Shown: positions 30,035 to 33,358 of the stretch, piece after piece
Layout: each line of letters opens with the position of its first letter
Position numbering within the stretch: position 1 is the stretch's first letter
DNA from: an uncultured Collinsella sp.
Lineage (GTDB): Bacteria > Actinomycetota > Coriobacteriia > Coriobacteriales > Coriobacteriaceae
DNA: 33,358 nt
Direction of reading: 5' to 3'
Assembly: GCA_900542945.1 (NCBI GenBank)
Contig: UQPI01000022.1
Coordinates: 1 to 33,358, forward strand
Position numbers and translations under genes: made by a program
Notes under the pieces: model-generated
Told to the model about the DNA's origin: nothing
The model's database searches: none
The model's input: the letters and a program-made list of their open reading frames with translations, nothing else

Positions 30035-33000
30035 ATGAGCAAACTCGTCGAGGGCATCAAGGACCGCATGGTTGCTGCCGCACGCGAGGCCGCGCCCGCC
30101 GTGGTGGACGCTGCGCAGAAGGCCGCGACCGCGGCAGCCGAGAAAGTTGCCGAGGCAGTTGCCGATGCCAAGAACGCGGCAGGGGAGGCGTCCGTCACTG
30201 GTGAGCCCGCTACCGCCGCTGAGCCCGTAGCCGCCGCCCACGCCCCCGAAGGTGCAATCTTCAACCCCGAGAACGCTCGTGGCAACCTGCACCTGGGCAT
30301 CGACGTGGGCTCCACCACCGTTAAGCTCGCCGTGCTCAACGACGACAACCAGATCGTCTACGCCAAGTACCAGCGCCATCACACCGACGTCCGTGCCTGC
30401 GCCCGCGACCTGTTCGAGGGTGCCGCGACCGTGCTGCCGGCTGCCCAAATGACCTGCGCCATTACCGGCTCGGGCGGCCTGCTGCTGTCCCAGTGGCTCG
30501 ACCTGGAGTTTGTCCAGGAGGTCATCGCCAGCAAACGCGCCGTCGAGACCCTTATCCCGGCCACCGATGTCGCCATCGAGCTGGGCGGCGAGGACGCCAA
30601 GATCATCTACTTCGATAACGGCATCGAGCAGCGCATGAACGGCACCTGCGCCGGCGGCACGGGCGCGTTCATCGATCAGATGGCAACCCTGCTGCACACC
30701 GACGCGAGCGGCCTCAACAAGCTCGCGGCCAACGCCACCACCATCTATCCCATCGCCAGCCGCTGCGGCGTTTTTGCCAAGACCGACGTGCAGCCGCTGC
30801 TCAACGAAGGTGCCCGCCCCGAGGACGTGGCTGCCTCCATCTTCCAGGCCGTCGTGACCCAGACCATCTCGGGCCTGGCGTGCGGCCGCCCCATCCGCGG
30901 CAACGTCGCCTTCCTGGGCGGCCCGCTGCAGTATCTCTCCGAGCTGCGCCACCGCTTCTACCTCACGCTCAACCTGGACGAGGAGCACCGTATCGTGCCC
31001 CAAAATGCCCACCTGTTTGTGGCGAGCGGTGCCGCCATGGCGCACGAGTCCAGCAAGCTCAGCACGTTCCCGCAGCTCATCGAGGCCATCGATGCCCTGG
31101 GTGACACGCAGGGCGCCGAGGTCGAGCGCCTGGACCCGCTCTTTGCCACCGACGAGGACTTTGCCGAGTTCAAGGGTCGCCACGACACCGAGGTCGTCCC
31201 CAGGGGCAAACTCGATGGCTACACCGGCCGCGTGTTCATCGGCATCGACGCCGGTTCCACCACCATGAAGGCCGCACTCGTGGGCGAGGACGGTCAGCTG
31301 CTGCACACCTGGTACGGCAACAACAACGGCGACATCCTGGGCACGGCCAAGGTCATCATGGCCGATTTCTACAACCACATCCCCGCGGGCTGCACCATCG
31401 GCCACGTGACCACCACGGGCTACGGCGAGGCGCTGCTCATCGAGGCTCTCAAGGCCGATTCCGGCGAGATCGAGACCGTCGCGCACCTGCGCGGCGCCAA
31501 GGCGTTCCTGCCCGGCGTCGAGTTCATTCTGGACATTGGCGGCCAGGACATGAAGTGCCTGCGCGTCAAGGACGGCGTCATCGAGCACATCATGCTCAAC
31601 GAGGCCTGCTCGTCGGGTTGCGGTAGCTTTATCGAGAGTTTCGCCGTCTCTATGAACATGGACGTGCGCGCGTTCGCCGATGCCGCCATCCATGCTAAGG
31701 CCCCCGTCGACCTGGGCAGCCGCTGCACAGTCTTTATGAACTCGCGCGTCAAGCAGGCGCAAAAAGAAGGCGCCACGGTGGGCGACATCGCGGCCGGCCT
31801 GTCCTATTCCGTCATCAAGAATGCCCTGTTCAAGGTCATTAAGCTGCGCGACCCCAAGGAGATCGGCAGTCAGGTGATCGTCCAGGGCGGCACCTTTATG
31901 TCCGATGCCACGCTGCGCGCGTTTGAGCAGCTCACCGGCGTGCATGCCGTGCGCCCCGACATCGCCGGCTGCATGGGCGCCTACGGTGCGGCCCTGCTCG
32001 CCCGCGATCGCGCCGGCGCCGACGGCACTTCGACCATCCTTTCGGCCGAGGACATCGCGCACCTCACCGTGACGCAAAAGCATGTCCGCTGCGGTCGCTG
32101 TTCCAACAACTGCCAGCTCACCGTCAACGACTTTGGCGGCGGCAGGCGCTTCATTACCGGTAACCGCTGCGAGAAGGGTGCCGGCCACAAAAAGCAAAAA
32201 ACCGAGGCTCCTAACCTCTTTAAAAAGAAAAACGAGCTGCTCTTTAACCGCGAGGTCCTGAGCCCCGACGAGGCCCCGCGCGGCACCGTGGGTATCCCGC
32301 GCGCACTCAACATGTACGAGAACTACCCCTTCTGGCATGCGTTCTTTACGCGCCTGGGCTTTAGCGTGCAGCTGTCCGACCAGTCGAGCAAGAAGACCTA
32401 CCAGGCGGGCATCGAGTCCATGCCGTCCGAGAGCGTGTGCTATCCGGCAAAGATGAGCCACGGCCATGTGATGAACCTTATCGACCGCGATGTCGACTTC
32501 ATCTGGATGCCGTGCGTGCGCTGGGAGCGCAAGGAGGATCCGACGGCTGGCAACTGCTATAACTGCCCCATCGTCATGAGCTACCCCACGGCGTTGGCAC
32601 TCAACATCGACGAGATCCGCGAGCAGAACATCGAGTTCCTGTATCCGTTTGTGCCGTATCACGACAAGACCGAGCTCAAGCGCCGTCTGTACCAGGTGCT
32701 CGCCGTCGACCGTGTGGCCGATGCGCAAGCCGGTCGCGGTCGCGTGCGTGGGCCCAAGATCACGCGCTCCGAGGTCGATGCCGCTGTCAACGCTGCCTTT
32801 GAGGCCGATGCGCGTTTCCATGAGGACATCCAGACCATGGGCGAGGAGGCTCTTAAGTGGGTCGAGGACCACGGTGGCCACGGCATTGTGCTCGCCGGCC
32901 GCCCCTACCATAACGACCCCGAGATCAACCATGCCCTGCCCGAGCTTATCTCGAGCTTTGGCTTTGCGGTCTTTACCGAGGATTCGCTCGCGCACCTGGT

Positions 33001-33358
33001 AAAGCCTGAGCGTCCGATTCGCGTCGTCGACCAGTGGATGTACCACAGCCGCCTGTATGCCGTCGCCCGTTTTGTGACGATGCGCAACGACCTGGATCTG
33101 ATCCAGCTCAATTCCTTCGGCTGCGGCCTCGATGCCCTGACCACCGATCAGGTACAGGAAATCCTTGAGGCCAGCGGCAAGATCTACACCGTGCTCAAGA
33201 TCGACGAGGTGTCCAACCTGGGCGCTGCGCGCATCCGCATCCGCTCGCTCATGGCGGCGCTCAAGGACCAGGAGGCCGAGCGCTTGGCCGAGGCTACGGC
33301 AGCGGGCGAGGCCTACGAGCAGGGCGACGCCGCGCCGGTGGCACCCTCCATGGATGCT
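30035..33358 (+). CDS. Acyl-CoA dehydratase activase, two-module form (partial, 3' end outside window)
   Basis: ATP-driven electron injector of the HgdC/BcrAD family, which activates 2-hydroxyacyl-CoA dehydratases or benzoyl-CoA reductase-like enzymes. 1,108 codons are present and the frame is still open. Order: an Ala/Lys-rich helical leader (1-75) absent from HgdC; activase module 1 with GIDVGSTTVK (88-97), a cluster ligand in NGTCAGGTGAF and a second in SRCGVFAKTD; activase module 2 with GIDAGSTTMK (403-412), EACSSGCGSF and SRCTVFMNS; then a Cys-rich stretch (VRCGRCSNNCQL) and a DUF2229-like region with SVCYPAKMSHGH and CYNCPI. Each module keeps its Cys pair, so each could bind half of its own cluster. 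The dehydratase partner is not in the window. Start chosen from GAGGAGAG 5 bases upstream. Confidence 0.9.
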   Translation, partial: MSKLVEGIKDRMVAAAREAAPAVVDAAQKAATAAAEKVAEAVADAKNAAGEASVTGEPATAAEPVAAAHAPEGAIFNPENARGNLHLGIDVGSTTVKLAVLNDDNQIVYAKYQRHHTDVRACARDLFEGAATVLPAAQMTCAITGSGGLLLSQWLDLEFVQEVIASKRAVETLIPATDVAIELGGEDAKIIYFDNGIEQRMNGTCAGGTGAFIDQMATLLHTDASGLNKLAANATTIYPIASRCGVFAKTDVQPLLNEGARPEDVAASIFQAVVTQTISGLACGRPIRGNVAFLGGPLQYLSELRHRFYLTLNLDEEHRIVPQNAHLFVASGAAMAHESSKLSTFPQLIEAIDALGDTQGAEVERLDPLFATDEDFAEFKGRHDTEVVPRGKLDGYTGRVFIGIDAGSTTMKAALVGEDGQLLHTWYGNNNGDILGTAKVIMADFYNHIPAGCTIGHVTTTGYGEALLIEALKADSGEIETVAHLRGAKAFLPGVEFILDIGGQDMKCLRVKDGVIEHIMLNEACSSGCGSFIESFAVSMNMDVRAFADAAIHAKAPVDLGSRCTVFMNSRVKQAQKEGATVGDIAAGLSYSVIKNALFKVIKLRDPKEIGSQVIVQGGTFMSDATLRAFEQLTGVHAVRPDIAGCMGAYGAALLARDRAGADGTSTILSAEDIAHLTVTQKHVRCGRCSNNCQLTVNDFGGGRRFITGNRCEKGAGHKKQKTEAPNLFKKKNELLFNREVLSPDEAPRGTVGIPRALNMYENYPFWHAFFTRLGFSVQLSDQSSKKTYQAGIESMPSESVCYPAKMSHGHVMNLIDRDVDFIWMPCVRWERKEDPTAGNCYNCPIVMSYPTALALNIDEIREQNIEFLYPFVPYHDKTELKRRLYQVLAVDRVADAQAGRGRVRGPKITRSEVDAAVNAAFEADARFHEDIQTMGEEALKWVEDHGGHGIVLAGRPYHNDPEINHALPELISSFGFAVFTEDSLAHLVKPERPIRVVDQWMYHSRLYAVARFVTMRNDLDLIQLNSFGCGLDALTTDQVQEILEASGKIYTVLKIDEVSNLGAARIRIRSLMAALKDQEAERLAEATAAGEAYEQGDAAPVAPSMDA

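Noticed and set aside
30020..33046. Open frame of about 1,000 codons on the minus strand
   Set aside because: It is antisense to the CoA-dehydratase activase, whose motifs are unmistakable. High-GC codon usage keeps the opposite strand open, and the antisense protein is a low-complexity Gly/Ala/His/Asp-rich shadow without a ribosome site or family motif.

Overview
The window is a chromosomal stretch from a high-GC bacterium with small intergenic gaps and mixed gene orientation. The gene set (GGNGS/PKTIDND-type phosphofructokinase, SEC-C methionine aminopeptidase, a giant CoA-dehydratase activase, a DUF2975/HTH pair, a putative holin-like toxin peptide) and the many small palindromic intergenic repeats fit a gut Coriobacteriia, most likely Collinsella. 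This is inference from protein style, since no rRNA is present.

Layout. 1-4 kb: phosphofructokinase, a membrane-anchored Ntn (linear amide C-N) hydrolase and an M18 aminopeptidase. 4-5.3 kb: a RelB/PIN-type toxin-antitoxin pair bracketed by two copies of a structured element whose stems differ in sequence but keep their pairing. 5.3-9.3 kb: D-2-hydroxyacid dehydrogenase, methionine aminopeptidase, radical SAM protein and an alpha/beta hydrolase. 9.4-11.7 kb: a degenerate GGDEF-REC-HD-GYP protein with an Hpt partner. 11.9-15.4 kb: a DUF2975 membrane protein, an HTH regulator and a three-gene lantibiotic-immunity-like ABC transporter; the two transcription units share a TATCG-N5-CGATA-like operator. 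15.5-19.8 kb: a polar amino acid ABC transporter operon (binding lipoprotein, two permeases, ATPase) ending in a class I glutamine amidotransferase-type hydrolase. 19.9-20.2 kb: six copies of a 16-18 bp sequence in alternating orientation, about 40 bp apart. 20.2-25.7 kb: dxs, an HD protein, a CmpB-type membrane protein, then ammonium transporter and PII genes preceded by GTTTC boxes with exact 11-bp phasing. 25.7-28.8 kb: a TetR-MFS pair with two near-identical operators, and a Cof-type HAD phosphatase. 28.8-29.2 kb: a compact candidate type I toxin-antitoxin locus. 29.3 kb to the end: a TetR regulator and the 5' 1,108 codons of a two-module acyl-CoA dehydratase activase that runs off the window.

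The genes suggest nitrogen and amino acid handling (ammonium uptake, PII, glutamate-type transport, peptidases) and anaerobic CoA chemistry. The most unusual material is intergenic: the paired structured elements, the antisense-regulated small toxin with its predicted 5'-3' mRNA pairing, the alternating inverted-repeat array, and several families of long perfect hairpins. No tRNA, rRNA, transposase gene or conventional CRISPR array was seen. The longest stretch without a gene, 19,771-20,227, is filled by a promoter, a possible nitrogen box, a repeat, the alternating array and a terminator.
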